Of a stretch of DNA of 64,000 nucleotides, positions 16,232 to 25,476 are shown piece by piece. Below the pieces are notes generated by a model. The model saw only the letters and a program-made list of their open reading frames with translations. It made no database searches and was not told the DNA's origin. This DNA comes from JABCPE02 sp963516675 (GTDB lineage: Bacteria; Bacteroidota; Bacteroidia; Flavobacteriales; Weeksellaceae): positions 62,001 through 126,000 of the forward strand of contig CAUQBH010000005.1 in assembly GCA_963516675.1 (NCBI GenBank), in the 5' to 3' direction. A program made the translations under genes and the position numbers. Every line of letters starts with the position of its first letter. Position 1 is the first letter of the stretch.

Positions 16232-16777
16232 ATGTCAAGAATTGGTAAATCAATTATAACAATCCCAGCAGGAGTTACAGTATCATTTTCTAATAATGTT
16301 GTAACTGTGAAAGGACCAAAAGGTGAGCTTTCTCAAGAAATCACTAAAGGGATTACGATAGCACAAGAAGGTGCTGAACTAACAGTAAACAGACCATCTG
16401 ATTCTAAAGAACATAGATCTCTTCATGGTCTTTATAGAGCACTAATCAACAATATGGTAGTTGGTGTTTCAGAAGGGTTTACAAAACAGTTAGAATTAGT
16501 AGGTGTAGGTTATAGAGCATCTCACTCAGGACAAAAACTGGAGTTGGCTCTAGGTTTCTCTCATGGTATTATAATGGAACTTCCAAAAGAAATCACATTA
16601 AATACTGAGACTGAAAAAGGTAAGAACCCAATCATCACTTTATCATCTCATGATAAACAATTATTGGGAATGGTGGTTGCAAAAATCAGATCATTTAGAA
16701 AACCTGAACCTTACAAAGGAAAAGGTGTGAGATTTGTAGGAGAAAATGTTAGAAGAAAAGCTGGTAAATCTGCTTAA
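16232..16777 (+). CDS. rplF: 50S ribosomal protein L6
   Basis: L6 (181 aa) has two related alpha/beta domains and sits near the sarcin-ricin loop. Start SRIGKSIITIPAGV and the C-terminal signature RKPEPYKGKGVRFVGE are present. Confidence 0.98.
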   Translation: MSRIGKSIITIPAGVTVSFSNNVVTVKGPKGELSQEITKGITIAQEGAELTVNRPSDSKEHRSLHGLYRALINNMVVGVSEGFTKQLELVGVGYRASHSGQKLELALGFSHGIIMELPKEITLNTETEKGKNPIITLSSHDKQLLGMVVAKIRSFRKPEPYKGKGVRFVGENVRRKAGKSA

Positions 16778-16788
16778 AATTTAAGGAA

Positions 16789-17142
16789 ATGGCATTAACA
16801 AAAGTAGAAAAAAGAAACAGAATAAAGAGAAGAGTAAGAGGGAAAATCTCCGGTACTCAGGCATCACCAAGATTATCTGTATATAAGAGTAATAAAGAAA
16901 TTTATGCTCAGTTGATCGATGACAAAGAAGGTAAAACTTTAGTATTCGCTTCTTCTAGAGAGAAAGAAGTAAACGCTAAAGGAACAAAAACTGAAGTAGC
17001 AGCAGCTGTAGGTAAAAGAATTGCTGAAAAAGCAAAAGCAGCAGGCTATGAAAAAGTAGTTTTTGATAGAAATGGTTTCATATATCACGGAAGAATAAAA
17101 GCTCTTGCTGATGGTGCTAGAGAAGGAGGTCTTCAATTCTAA
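16789..17142 (+). CDS. rplR: 50S ribosomal protein L18
   Basis: L18 (117 aa) carries 5S rRNA into the large subunit with L5. Seen: RIKRRVRGKISGTQASPRLSV near the N-terminus and the C-terminal FDRNGFIYHGRIKALADGAREGGL. Confidence 0.97.
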   Translation: MALTKVEKRNRIKRRVRGKISGTQASPRLSVYKSNKEIYAQLIDDKEGKTLVFASSREKEVNAKGTKTEVAAAVGKRIAEKAKAAGYEKVVFDRNGFIYHGRIKALADGAREGGLQF

Positions 17143-17160
17143 TTTTAAAAGTATCGAAAT

Positions 17161-17682
17161 ATGTTAGGAATAGATAATATAGAAAGAGTAAAACCTGGAG
17201 GATTAGAATTAGTAGATCGTCTAGTTGCTGTGAACAGAGTAACCAAGGTAACCAAAGGGGGTCGTGCTTTCGGATTTTCTGCTATCGTTGTAGTAGGAAA
17301 TGAAGATGGTGTGATTGGTCATGGTCTTGGTAAGTCTAAAGAAGTTGCATCTGCAATTTCTAAAGCAGTAGAAGAAGCTAAGAAAAACTTAGTGAGAGTA
17401 CCTGTAATCAATCATACAATTCCTCATCAAACATCTGCAAGATACGGAGGAGCTGATATCTTCCTAAGACCTGCATCTCATGGTACAGGGCTTATCGCAG
17501 GGGGAGCGGTGAGAGCCGTTCTAGAATCTGCGGGAGTGCATGATGTATTGTCAAAGTCTAAAGGTTCTTCTAACCCTCACAATGTGGTAAAAGCTACATT
17601 CAAGGCGTTGTTAGATATCAGAAGACCAGAGGAAATCGCAAGAATGAGAGGGATTTCTCTAAATAAAGTGTTCAACGGTTAA
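17161..17682 (+). CDS. rpsE: 30S ribosomal protein S5
   Basis: S5 (173 aa) contributes to decoding fidelity. The N-terminal dsRBD-like domain contains RVTKVTKGGRAFGFSAIVVV and GHGLGKSKEVASAI, and the C-terminal domain has ARYGGADIFLRPASHGTGL. It is followed by rpmD 13 bases later. Confidence 0.98.
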   Translation: MLGIDNIERVKPGGLELVDRLVAVNRVTKVTKGGRAFGFSAIVVVGNEDGVIGHGLGKSKEVASAISKAVEEAKKNLVRVPVINHTIPHQTSARYGGADIFLRPASHGTGLIAGGAVRAVLESAGVHDVLSKSKGSSNPHNVVKATFKALLDIRRPEEIARMRGISLNKVFNG

Positions 17683-17695
17683 TTTTTAAAGAAAA

Positions 17696-17872
17696 ATGGC
17701 AACAATTAAAGTAAAACAAGTAAGAAGTGCTATTGGTAGAACTAAAACTCAAAAATTAACACTTGAGGCATTAGGTCTTAGAAAATTGAACCAAGTAGTA
17801 GAGCACGAAGCTACACCATCAATTTTAGGAATGGTAGCAGCAGTAAAACATTTAGTAGAAGTTCAAAAATAA
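17696..17872 (+). CDS. rpmD: 50S ribosomal protein L30
   Basis: A 58-residue ORF from ATG 17696 to TAA 17870-17872: TIKVKQVRSAIGRTKTQKL, then LEALGLRKLNQVVEHEATP and LGMVAAVKHLVEV. This is the short one-domain L30, of normal bacterial length, at its standard place between rpsE and rplO. Confidence 0.97.
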   Translation: MATIKVKQVRSAIGRTKTQKLTLEALGLRKLNQVVEHEATPSILGMVAAVKHLVEVQK

Positions 17873-17947
17873 AAATAATCTTAAAAGGTTTAATGCTGAG
17901 CGATTGGCATTAAATCTTTTGATTTGAATTTTAAATTTAAGACAATT

Positions 17948-18394
17948 ATGAATTTAAGTAATATTAAACCAGCATCAGGAGCTACTCACAACTCTAAAAG
18001 ATTAGGTAGAGGACAAGGTAGTGGTAAAGGAGGTACTTCTACAAGAGGTCACAAAGGTGCTAAATCAAGATCTGGTAACTCTACCAAAATAGGTTTTGAA
18101 GGAGGACAAATGCCTTTACAAAGAAGACTTCCAAAGTTTGGTTTCAATAATGTGAATAGAAAAGAATATAGAGCAATAAACTTGGATACTATTCAATCAT
18201 TAATTGATGCTAAAAATTTAACTGAAATTACTAAAGAAGTTTTGGTTGAAAACGGATTGTCTTCTAAAAATGAATTAGTAAAAATTATGGGTAGAGGGGA
18301 ACTAAAATCAGGAGTTTCTATTTCTGCAAATAAATTTACTAAATCAGCTGAAGAAGCAATAAACAAAGTAGGAGGTAAAGCAATCACTCTATAA
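17948..18394 (+). CDS. rplO: 50S ribosomal protein L15
   Basis: L15 (148 aa) is a late-assembling large-subunit protein. It starts MNLSNIKPASGATHNSKRLG and has the glycine-rich RGQGSGKGGTSTRGHKGAKS region. I chose ATG 17948 because it gives the family's normal N-terminus; an in-frame TTG at 17924 would add 8 residues. Confidence 0.97.
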   Translation: MNLSNIKPASGATHNSKRLGRGQGSGKGGTSTRGHKGAKSRSGNSTKIGFEGGQMPLQRRLPKFGFNNVNRKEYRAINLDTIQSLIDAKNLTEITKEVLVENGLSSKNELVKIMGRGELKSGVSISANKFTKSAEEAINKVGGKAITL

Positions 18395-18402
18395 AAAAAA
18401 TA

Positions 18403-19785
18403 ATGAAGAAAGGATTTATACAAACACTCAAAAACATTTGGAGTCTTGATGAATTAAGAGAAAAAATATTATTTACTATTTCTCTTGTATTGGTGTATAG
18501 ATTCGCATCATATATTTCCCTGCCTGCCATTAACTTGGACGAGGTAGGGAATCTTTTGCAGCATTACCAAAATCAAGGAGGCAGCAAACAAGGAACAGGT
18601 TTTTTGAGTTTGTTATCATCTTTTACAGGAGGTGCTTTTGGTAGGGCTTCTATATTGGCTTTGGGTATTATGCCATATATCTCTGCATCAATTATAGTTC
18701 AGTTGATGGGGATGTTAGTTCCATATTTTCAAAAATTACAGAAAGATGGAGAAAGTGGAAGAAATACTCTAAACCAAATAACAAGATGGCTTACGATAGG
18801 AGTGTGTCTAGTTCAGGCTCCGTTTTATCTAGGTACTATAACAAATGAGTTTTTACCTTATGCACAGTTCAGAACTGCTTATTATGTAGAACCTGAATCT
18901 GTGATGTTTTGGTTGCCTAGTATAGTAATCCTTGTAACAGGATCCTTGTTTTCTATGTGGCTGGGTGAGAAGATAACAGATAGAGGTATCGGTAATGGTA
19001 TATCTATATTGATAATGGTGGGGATACTAGCAGATCTTCCTATGGCTTTTGTAGATGAAGTTACTCAGCAGACTAGCAAAGGAGGATTAGGTTCTATCAT
19101 TATTTTAGTAGAAGTTCTATTCTGGTTATTAGTTATTGTTTTAGCGATATTATTATCAGTTGCTGTAAGAAAAATACCAGTACAATATGTGAGCAGAGCC
19201 CATGCAAGAGGAGGACACAACAGTGCATTGACAGAGGGAGCTAGACAATGGATTCCTTTGAAAGTAAATGCAGCTGGTGTGATGCCTATCATTTTTGCGC
19301 AGGCAATCATGTTCATTCCTGGATTATTGACTAAAGTAGATGAGACTAATACATTTTTAGCTGGCTTTAAAAATGTTTTTAGCTGGCAGTATAATGTTCT
19401 ATTCGCTTTGTTGATTATAATATTTTCTTTCTTCTATACAGCCATATCTATTCCTACCCATCAAATGGCTGAGGAACTGAAAAGAAATGGCGGATTAATC
19501 CCTAAAATTAAGCCAGGGAAAGAAACAGCAGATTATATAGATGATATTTTATCAAAAATAACTTTGCCAGGTTCGATTTTTTTAGCTATCTTTGCAGTCC
19601 TTCCAGCAATAGTTCATGGTACTTTTGTACAAACAGACAGATTTTCACTATTTTTTGGTGGAACATCATTGTTGATTATGGTGAGTGTAATATTAGATAC
19701 TGTACAACAAGTAAATACTTATCTTTTAAATCATCACTATGATGGATTGATGCAGTCAAAATTATCAAGAACAACAAAAAGGTAA
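18403..19785 (+). CDS. secY: Protein translocase subunit SecY
   Basis: SecY (460 aa) is the channel of the Sec translocon in the inner membrane, with ten membrane helices. Signatures include the plug-adjacent GIMPYISASIIVQL and the WLGEKITDRGIGNGIS loop. It lies between rplO and infA, as in many bacteria. It exports the many signal-peptide proteins in this window and inserts membrane proteins. Confidence 0.98.
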   Translation: MKKGFIQTLKNIWSLDELREKILFTISLVLVYRFASYISLPAINLDEVGNLLQHYQNQGGSKQGTGFLSLLSSFTGGAFGRASILALGIMPYISASIIVQLMGMLVPYFQKLQKDGESGRNTLNQITRWLTIGVCLVQAPFYLGTITNEFLPYAQFRTAYYVEPESVMFWLPSIVILVTGSLFSMWLGEKITDRGIGNGISILIMVGILADLPMAFVDEVTQQTSKGGLGSIIILVEVLFWLLVIVLAILLSVAVRKIPVQYVSRAHARGGHNSALTEGARQWIPLKVNAAGVMPIIFAQAIMFIPGLLTKVDETNTFLAGFKNVFSWQYNVLFALLIIIFSFFYTAISIPTHQMAEELKRNGGLIPKIKPGKETADYIDDILSKITLPGSIFLAIFAVLPAIVHGTFVQTDRFSLFFGGTSLLIMVSVILDTVQQVNTYLLNHHYDGLMQSKLSRTTKR

Positions 19786-19789
19786 TAAT

Positions 19790-20005
19790 ATGGCAAAGCA
19801 AAAGCATATAGAACAGGATGGAGTAATAGTGGAGGCGTTGTCAAATGCCATGTTCCGTGTTGAACTAGAGAATGGGCATGTTCTCATAGCACATATCTCT
19901 GGGAAGATGAGAATGCACTATATAAAGCTCTTACCAGGTGATAAGGTGAAATTAGAACTTTCTCCATATGACTTGACTAAGGGAAGAATTACTTTTAGAT
20001 ACTAG
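19790..20005 (+). CDS. infA: Translation initiation factor IF-1
   Basis: IF-1 (71 aa) binds the 30S A site during initiation and has a single OB fold. Signature: EALSNAMFRVELENGHVLIA and HISGKMRMHYIKLLPGDKV. It lies four bases after secY. Confidence 0.98.
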   Translation: MAKQKHIEQDGVIVEALSNAMFRVELENGHVLIAHISGKMRMHYIKLLPGDKVKLELSPYDLTKGRITFRY

Positions 20006-20040
20006 AAGTATATTAGTTAGAATAAAATTAAGAATATAAG

Positions 20041-20157
20041 ATGAAAGTTAGAGCATCAATTAAGAAAAGAAGTGCAGACTGCAAAATCGTAAGAAGAAAA
20101 GGCAGATTGTACATTATTAACAAAAAGAACCCTAAATTTAAACAAAGACAAGGCTAA
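20041..20157 (+). CDS. rpmJ: 50S ribosomal protein L36, zinc-independent form
   Basis: A 38-residue ORF (ATG 20041, TAA 20155-20157): MKVRASIKKRSADCKIVRRK then GRLYIINKKNPKFKQRQG. It is shaped like L36 but keeps only one of the zinc ligands of the usual C-x2-C...C...H ribbon, so it is the C-minus form. It is at the normal site between infA and rpsM. Confidence 0.95.
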   Translation: MKVRASIKKRSADCKIVRRKGRLYIINKKNPKFKQRQG

Positions 20158-20180
20158 TTAAAATAGCATACAATTAAATT

Positions 20181-20558
20181 ATGGCGAGAATTGCAGGTAT
20201 AGATTTACCAAAAAACAAAAGAGGCGTAATAGGACTTACTTATATTTATGGAATAGGTAGAAGTACTGCGTCTGAGATTTTGAAAAACGCTGGAATCAGC
20301 GAAGATAAGAAAGTCAACGAATGGAATGACGACGAATTGGCTGCTATCAGAAATTATATCTCTGAAAATGTGAAAGTAGAAGGAGAGTTGAGATCTGAAG
20401 TTCAATTAAACATCAAGAGATTGATGGATATTGGATGCCAAAGAGGGATTCGTCATAGACTGGGATTACCTTTAAGAGGCCAAAGAACGAAAAATAACTC
20501 TAGAACTCGTAAAGGAAAGAGAAAAACTGTTGCTAACAAGAAAAAAGCAAGTAAATAA
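20181..20558 (+). CDS. rpsM: 30S ribosomal protein S13
   Basis: S13 (125 aa) contacts P-site tRNA and S19 in the 30S head. Signatures: ARIAGIDLPKNKRGVIGLTY and GCQRGIRHRLGLPLRGQRTK, with the basic C-terminal tail. Confidence 0.98.
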   Translation: MARIAGIDLPKNKRGVIGLTYIYGIGRSTASEILKNAGISEDKKVNEWNDDELAAIRNYISENVKVEGELRSEVQLNIKRLMDIGCQRGIRHRLGLPLRGQRTKNNSRTRKGKRKTVANKKKASK

Positions 20559-20570
20559 TCGTTAGGAATT

Positions 20571-20960
20571 ATGGCAAAACAAGCAAAAGTAGTTAAAAAA
20601 AGAAAAGTAAAAGTAGAGGCGATTGGAGAAGCGCATATTCAAGCTTCTTTCAATAATATTATTATCTCTTTGACTAATAAAAATGGAGAAGTGATATCTT
20701 GGGCTTCTGCTGGTAAAATGGGTTTTAGAGGCTCTAAGAAAAACACTCCGTTTGCAGCACAGGTGGCAGCAGAAAACTGTTCTCAGGTAGCTTATGAAGC
20801 AGGTTTGAGAAGAGTAAAAGTGTTTGTGAAAGGACCTGGTGCAGGTAGAGAATCTGCAATTAGATCTATTCATAATTCAGGAATAGAAGTAAGTGAAATA
20901 GTAGATGTTACACCTATTCCACACAACGGATGTAGACCACCAAAACGAAGAAGAGTATAA
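20571..20960 (+). CDS. rpsK: 30S ribosomal protein S11
   Basis: S11 (129 aa) is in the platform near the mRNA exit. It has HIQASFNNIIISLTNKNGEV and the conserved C-terminus VTPIPHNGCRPPKRRRV. Confidence 0.98.
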   Translation: MAKQAKVVKKRKVKVEAIGEAHIQASFNNIIISLTNKNGEVISWASAGKMGFRGSKKNTPFAAQVAAENCSQVAYEAGLRRVKVFVKGPGAGRESAIRSIHNSGIEVSEIVDVTPIPHNGCRPPKRRRV

Positions 20961-21031
20961 TAATAAAATTTGATGTTTCATTCTATATATTAAAGATAAA
21001 ATGAAGTGTCAAATGTCAAATCTAAAATCAT

Positions 21032-21640
21032 ATGGCAAGATATATTGGACCTAAAACAAAAATTGCTAGAAAATTTGGTGTAGCAATTTATGGAGATGAT
21101 AAAAGTTTTGAGAAAAGAAAAAATCAACCTCCAGGTCAACACGGACCAAATAAAAGAAGAGGAGCTAAAAAATCTGAATACGCAGTTCAGTTAGCCGAAA
21201 AACAAAAAGTTAAATATATCTATGGAATCTTAGAAAAACAATTTGCGAATATGTTTGATAAGGCTCATAGAAGTAAAGGAGTAACAGGTGAAGTTTTGTT
21301 ACAACTTTGTGAATCTAGATTGGATAATGTTGTATATAGATTAGGTTTTGCTAAGACTAGAGCAGCTGCAAGACAGTTAGTTTCACACAGACATATTACT
21401 GTAAATGGAGAATTGGTAAATATTCCATCATATTCTCTAAAAGCAGGAGATGTTGTTGCAGTAAGAGCTAAGTCTAAATCACTTGAAGTTGTTGCAGATG
21501 CATTAGCATCTAAATCAAACTATGAGTGGTTACAATATAACGACGAGAAGAAAGAAGGAGTGTTCATTTCTACTCCTGAAAGATTACAGATTCCTGAAGA
21601 TATTAAGGAACAGTTAATCGTCGAGTTATATTCTAAATAA
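21032..21640 (+). CDS. rpsD: 30S ribosomal protein S4
   Basis: S4 (202 aa) starts 30S assembly and, in E. coli, represses the alpha operon. Signatures: ARYIGPKTKIARKFG, QPPGQHGPNKRRGAKKSEYA and the S4 domain with LCESRLDNVVYRLGFA and SHRHITVNGELV. No zinc-type cysteines are in the N-terminal part. Confidence 0.98.
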   Translation: MARYIGPKTKIARKFGVAIYGDDKSFEKRKNQPPGQHGPNKRRGAKKSEYAVQLAEKQKVKYIYGILEKQFANMFDKAHRSKGVTGEVLLQLCESRLDNVVYRLGFAKTRAAARQLVSHRHITVNGELVNIPSYSLKAGDVVAVRAKSKSLEVVADALASKSNYEWLQYNDEKKEGVFISTPERLQIPEDIKEQLIVELYSK

Positions 21641-21675
21641 TTTTTTAATCAAATTCTTGCTCAACCCAATTTTAT

Positions 21676-22671
21676 ATGGCAATTTTACAATTCATAAAAC
21701 CCGATAAAGTAATACTTCTAAACTCTACAGAAACTAGAGGTCAGTTTGAATTTAGACCATTAGAACCTGGATTTGGAACGACTATCGGTAATGCTTTGAG
21801 GAGAGTCTTGTTATCTTCTCTCGAAGGATATGCTATTACATCTATTAAGATAGAAGGAGTAGAGCATGAGTTTTCAACAATTCCAGGAGTAATAGAAGAT
21901 GTAACTGAAATAATTCTTAACCTTAAACAGTTGAGATTAAAAGCTACAACTGAAAACGCTCCTGCTGAACAAGTAAGTGTTAAAGTTTCTAATCAAACAA
22001 CAGTAACTGCTGGAGATTTCTCTAAATTCATTAAAGGATTTGAAGTATTGAACCCAGATTTAGTTATCTGTAACATGGCAAAAGATGTTTCGTTTGATAT
22101 TAAATTTAATATAGATAAAGGTAGAGGATATGTTCCTTCTGAGCAGAATAAATTGAATAATGCTCCTATCGGGACTATCGCTATTGACTCTATTTACACA
22201 CCTATTAAAAAGGTTCAGTATAGTGTTGAAAACTATCGTGTGGAGCAGAAAACAGACTACGAAAAACTAGTTTTGGACATAGAGACAGACGGTTCTATCT
22301 CTCCTCAAAATGCTTTGACAGAAGCTTCTAAGATATTGATTTATCACTTTATGTTATTCTCTGATGAAAGAATAACATTAGAGACAGAGGCCGTGAAAGC
22401 ATCTATCCAATACGATGAAGAAACACTTCATATAAGACAATTATTGAAATCCAAGTTGGTAGATATGGATCTGTCTGTAAGAGCAATCAATTGCTTAAAA
22501 GCAGCAGAAGTAGAAACGCTTGGAGAATTGGTTTCATTCAGTAAGTCTGATTTGATGAAATTTAGAAATTTTGGTAAAAAATCGCTAACGGAATTAGAGG
22601 AATTGGTTCATTCTAAAGGTTTGAACTTCGGATTTGATGTTAGCAAATATAAATTAGACGCTGATAAATAA
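21676..22671 (+). CDS. rpoA: DNA-directed RNA polymerase subunit alpha
   Basis: RpoA (331 aa) dimerises to start assembly of RNA polymerase; its C-terminal domain contacts regulators and DNA. The N-terminal domain has GFGTTIGNALRRVLLSSLEG. The C-terminal domain has LLKSKLVDMDLSVRAINCLK and RNFGKKSLTELEELV. Confidence 0.98.
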   Translation: MAILQFIKPDKVILLNSTETRGQFEFRPLEPGFGTTIGNALRRVLLSSLEGYAITSIKIEGVEHEFSTIPGVIEDVTEIILNLKQLRLKATTENAPAEQVSVKVSNQTTVTAGDFSKFIKGFEVLNPDLVICNMAKDVSFDIKFNIDKGRGYVPSEQNKLNNAPIGTIAIDSIYTPIKKVQYSVENYRVEQKTDYEKLVLDIETDGSISPQNALTEASKILIYHFMLFSDERITLETEAVKASIQYDEETLHIRQLLKSKLVDMDLSVRAINCLKAAEVETLGELVSFSKSDLMKFRNFGKKSLTELEELVHSKGLNFGFDVSKYKLDADK

Positions 22672-22680
22672 TTTTATATC

Positions 22681-23166
22681 ATGAGACACGGAAAGAAATT
22701 TAATCATTTAGGAAGAACTGCCTCTCATAGAAAAGCATTACTTTCCAATATGGCATGTTCTCTTATAGAACATAAAAGAATAAACACTACTGTAGCTAAA
22801 GCTAAAGCTCTTAGAGTGTATGTAGAACCTCTTTTGACTAAAGCAAAAGAAGATACTACACACAATAGAAGAATAGTATTCTCTTACCTTCAAAATAAAG
22901 ACGCAGTTACTGAATTATTCAGAACAATTGCTCCAAAAATCGCTGAAAGAAATGGAGGATATTGCAGAATCATCAAAACAGGATTCAGACTTGGAGATGG
23001 TGCTGATACTGCTATGATAGAGTTAGTTGATTTCAATGAACTATACAGTGCAAAATCAGATGCTAAGAAAACTACAAGAAGAAGCAGAAGATCTTCTTCT
23101 AAAAAAGAAACTTCTGAAGCAACTGAAGTAAAAGCAGAGGAATCAGCTGAAAAAGCAGGAGAATAA
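22681..23166 (+). CDS. rplQ: 50S ribosomal protein L17 with charged C-terminal tail
   Basis: L17 lies near the tunnel exit. The core (residues 1 to about 125) starts MRHGKKFNHLGRTASHRKA. The protein is 161 aa, longer than E. coli L17, due to a low-complexity Ser/Arg/Lys then Glu/Ala tail (TTRRSRRSSSKKETSEATE). Such tails are common in Bacteroidota. It is the last gene of the operon and is followed by a strong terminator. Confidence 0.97.
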   Translation: MRHGKKFNHLGRTASHRKALLSNMACSLIEHKRINTTVAKAKALRVYVEPLLTKAKEDTTHNRRIVFSYLQNKDAVTELFRTIAPKIAERNGGYCRIIKTGFRLGDGADTAMIELVDFNELYSAKSDAKKTTRRSRRSSSKKETSEATEVKAEESAEKAGE

Positions 23167-23188
23167 GTTTTTTTACAACTAACTATAA

Positions 23189-23231
23189 AAAATAGTCCTT
23201 ATCATTATTGGTAGGGACTATTTTAGTTTTT
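23189..23231 (+). terminator. Terminator of the ribosomal operon
   Basis: A 10-bp stem AAAATAGTCC (23189-23198) with GGACTATTTT (23215-23224), a 16-base loop and a T-run at 23227-23231, just after rplQ. Confidence 0.8.
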
Positions 23232-23247
23232 GGAAGATATAAAAAAG

Positions 23248-23271
23248 AAGGAGACTTTATAAAGTCTCCTT
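23248..23271 (-). terminator. Terminator of the S9 peptidase gene, overlapping its stop
   Basis: A perfect 24-base palindrome that on the minus strand runs into a T-rich tail (CTTTTTTATA). The stop codon of the peptidase (23257-23259) is inside it, so the last codons encode half the hairpin. Confidence 0.75.
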
Positions 23272-25254
23272 TAACCAACTAAAGAACTCTCGCTGCCATA
23301 CTAGGGCATTCTGAGGTTTCAATACCCAATGGTTTTCATCTGGGAAGTATAGAAATTTAGATTTGATATTTTTAAGTCTAGCCACTTGGAAAGCTTGTTG
23401 TCCTTGTTCATAAGGAACTCTGAAATCCATATTTCCTTGGATAATCATTATTGGCGTATTCCAGTTGTTCACATAGCTGCTCGGATTGAATTTAGTGTAA
23501 GATTTTGAAGAAGGATTGTCCCAAGGAGAACCTCCCATATCCCAATTTGCGAACCAAAGTTCTTCAGTAGTGCCATACCAAGATTTAGTATCAAAAAGCC
23601 CATTGTGAGAGATGAAAGTTTTGAATCTATTTTGGTGAACTCCAGCCAACATCAGTACAGAATAACCTCCATAGCTAGCACCCACAGCGCCCATTCTGTC
23701 CTTGTCTATGTATGGAAGTTCTTTCGCGAAGTCTGCCGCAGATAGATAGTCTTGTATGGATTGTCCTCCCCAGTCTTGGCTGATTTGTTCATTCCATTTT
23801 GTTCCCCATCCTGGCATGCCTCTACGGTTAGGAGCGATTACGATATAATCATTAGCAGTCATTAGTGAGAAATTCCATCTTAGGCTGAAATACGGCGTAA
23901 GAGCAGACTGTGGGCCTCCTTGGCAGTATAGAAGTGCAGGATATTTTTTGTTTGGGTCAAAATTTGGTGGATAGTGGAACCATACGCCCATTTCCTTGCC
24001 GTCGGTAGTTTTTACCATTTTTAGTTCAGAATGACCTAATTTTAGTTTTTGGTAAAAATCAGCATTGACATCCGTCACCTGCTTCATTTTTCCATTTTTT
24101 AAATCCACAGAATAGAGTTCAGGGCTGTGGAAAGCATCATTTCTATTCACTAAAAGTGAATTTTTATTTTGTGCAAAAACGGCATTTACATCAAAATCTC
24201 CTTTTGTAACTTGTTTTACGGTTTTGTTTTGATTAACGGTAAATAACTGCTTAGTTCCTCTGAAAGCAGCTGTGAAATAGATATTTTGAGAGTCATTAGC
24301 CCAGAAGACATCTCCTGTTACACTGTCATCCCAATTTTTAGTAAGGTTGGTTTTGCTTCTATTTCCCCAATCCATCACATAGATATCGTTTTTATCGGCT
24401 TCGTAGCCATCTCTTGCCATACTTTGCCAAAGTAGATATTTCCCATTTGGGCTGAATTTCGGGTTCAAATCATATCCCATCATTCCCTCTGTAAGGTTGC
24501 TGGTTTTTCCTGTTTCCAGCTCGTATAGGAATATGTCCGTATTGGTGCTGACAGCGTATTCTTTTCCAGTTTTTGCTTTAGTAACATAGATGATGTGTTT
24601 AGCATCAGGCGACCAAATGAAATCTTCCCCTCCACCAAAAGGCTTTTGAGGCGAGTCATAGGCTTTTCCTTCTAGTAAATCTTTGGCTGCGCTAGGATTT
24701 TCTTTAACACTGACTACGAAAATATGATTGTATTTCCCTGCATACCAAGTGTCCCAGTGGCGGTGGTTTAGGTCTGTGTAGACTTGTGCAGAGGAGTTGG
24801 GAACATCGCTGTATTTATCTTTGCTGTAGATTTTTTCTAACTGAACTTCTCTACTGAAAGCCACCTTTTGCCCATCGGGAGAAACCTTAATATTTTGGGC
24901 ATCTTTCCCAATGATATAGAATTCTTTCCAAGATTTTCCATTGTCACTAGAATGGTAGATTTTCCCATCTTCAAGGGCATAAATCCCGTTTTTATCCCAT
25001 TGAATAAAGGATTTTTTTCCTAAATCAAACGGAACACTTTGAGAGGAAGATGTGTTTAGCAAATAGGTTTTGTGAACATTTTTTTCTGTCTCCAAATCAG
25101 TCTGGCTGGTTCTGTAAACAACCAGCGAGTGGTCTGGAGAAACTCCTTGAACGCTTATTTTCCTTAGCTTCCAGAGGGTTTCTGGCGTCATCACTTCCTG
25201 TGCGTTCATCAACAGAGGAGTGGCAATAGCTAATGCTGTATACTTTAAATTCAT
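23257..25254 (-). CDS. S9 family peptidase, DPP5-like dipeptidyl-peptidase
   Basis: A 665-residue exported serine peptidase of the prolyl oligopeptidase family. N-terminal signal peptide with likely cleavage after MNAQ (residue 18). The first part is a beta-propeller of WD40-like TolB-type repeats (SPDGQKVAFSR, FSPNGKYLLWQS). The C-terminal alpha/beta hydrolase domain has the nucleophile motif GASYGGY (Ser at about 527), the acid region MDFRVPYEQ and DENHW with the catalytic His. The start MTPETLWKLRKISVQGVSPD after the signal resembles DPP5 of Porphyromonas and Chryseobacterium, which release dipeptides in the periplasm for uptake. The DPP5 assignment is by resemblance; other S9 enzymes remain possible. 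It is monocistronic. Confidence 0.9.
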   Translation of the reverse strand: MNLKYTALAIATPLLMNAQEVMTPETLWKLRKISVQGVSPDHSLVVYRTSQTDLETEKNVHKTYLLNTSSSQSVPFDLGKKSFIQWDKNGIYALEDGKIYHSSDNGKSWKEFYIIGKDAQNIKVSPDGQKVAFSREVQLEKIYSKDKYSDVPNSSAQVYTDLNHRHWDTWYAGKYNHIFVVSVKENPSAAKDLLEGKAYDSPQKPFGGGEDFIWSPDAKHIIYVTKAKTGKEYAVSTNTDIFLYELETGKTSNLTEGMMGYDLNPKFSPNGKYLLWQSMARDGYEADKNDIYVMDWGNRSKTNLTKNWDDSVTGDVFWANDSQNIYFTAAFRGTKQLFTVNQNKTVKQVTKGDFDVNAVFAQNKNSLLVNRNDAFHSPELYSVDLKNGKMKQVTDVNADFYQKLKLGHSELKMVKTTDGKEMGVWFHYPPNFDPNKKYPALLYCQGGPQSALTPYFSLRWNFSLMTANDYIVIAPNRRGMPGWGTKWNEQISQDWGGQSIQDYLSAADFAKELPYIDKDRMGAVGASYGGYSVLMLAGVHQNRFKTFISHNGLFDTKSWYGTTEELWFANWDMGGSPWDNPSSKSYTKFNPSSYVNNWNTPIMIIQGNMDFRVPYEQGQQAFQVARLKNIKSKFLYFPDENHWVLKPQNALVWQREFFSWLKETL

Positions 25255-25447
25255 GAGATATGATTTTTAATGGGTTTAAAATTAACAAAAACTTTCAAAA
25301 TATAAAATTTTTGTTAGTTTTGATGGAAAAAGTGAGAAGGGTCTTTTTCTGAAAAAGAAACAATCAGAGAATTAAAAAAACTGAAACAACCAAGATTAAA
25401 TAAAGGGTTCATTTCTGGATTTTATCTTTTTTGATGTTGAGATTTAC

Positions 25448-25455
25448 TACCTTTG
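25448..25455 (+). promoter_or_regulatory. Putative -7 box for thiL
   Basis: TACCTTTG matches the TAnnTTTG consensus 21 bases before ATG 25477. It overlaps the upstream in-frame TTG at 25453, which supports 25477 as the true start. No TPP riboswitch is evident in the short leader. Confidence 0.6.
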
Positions 25456-25476
25456 CGGCTAAAATTACTGAAAATT

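Noticed and set aside
17924..17947. TTG start for rplO
   Set aside because: The start at 17948 gives the normal L15 N-terminus; the upstream TTG adds residues not expected in the family.
25255..25476. TPP riboswitch before thiL
   Set aside because: The leader downstream of the -7 box is only about 15-20 bases, too short, and no CUGAGA-type core is seen.
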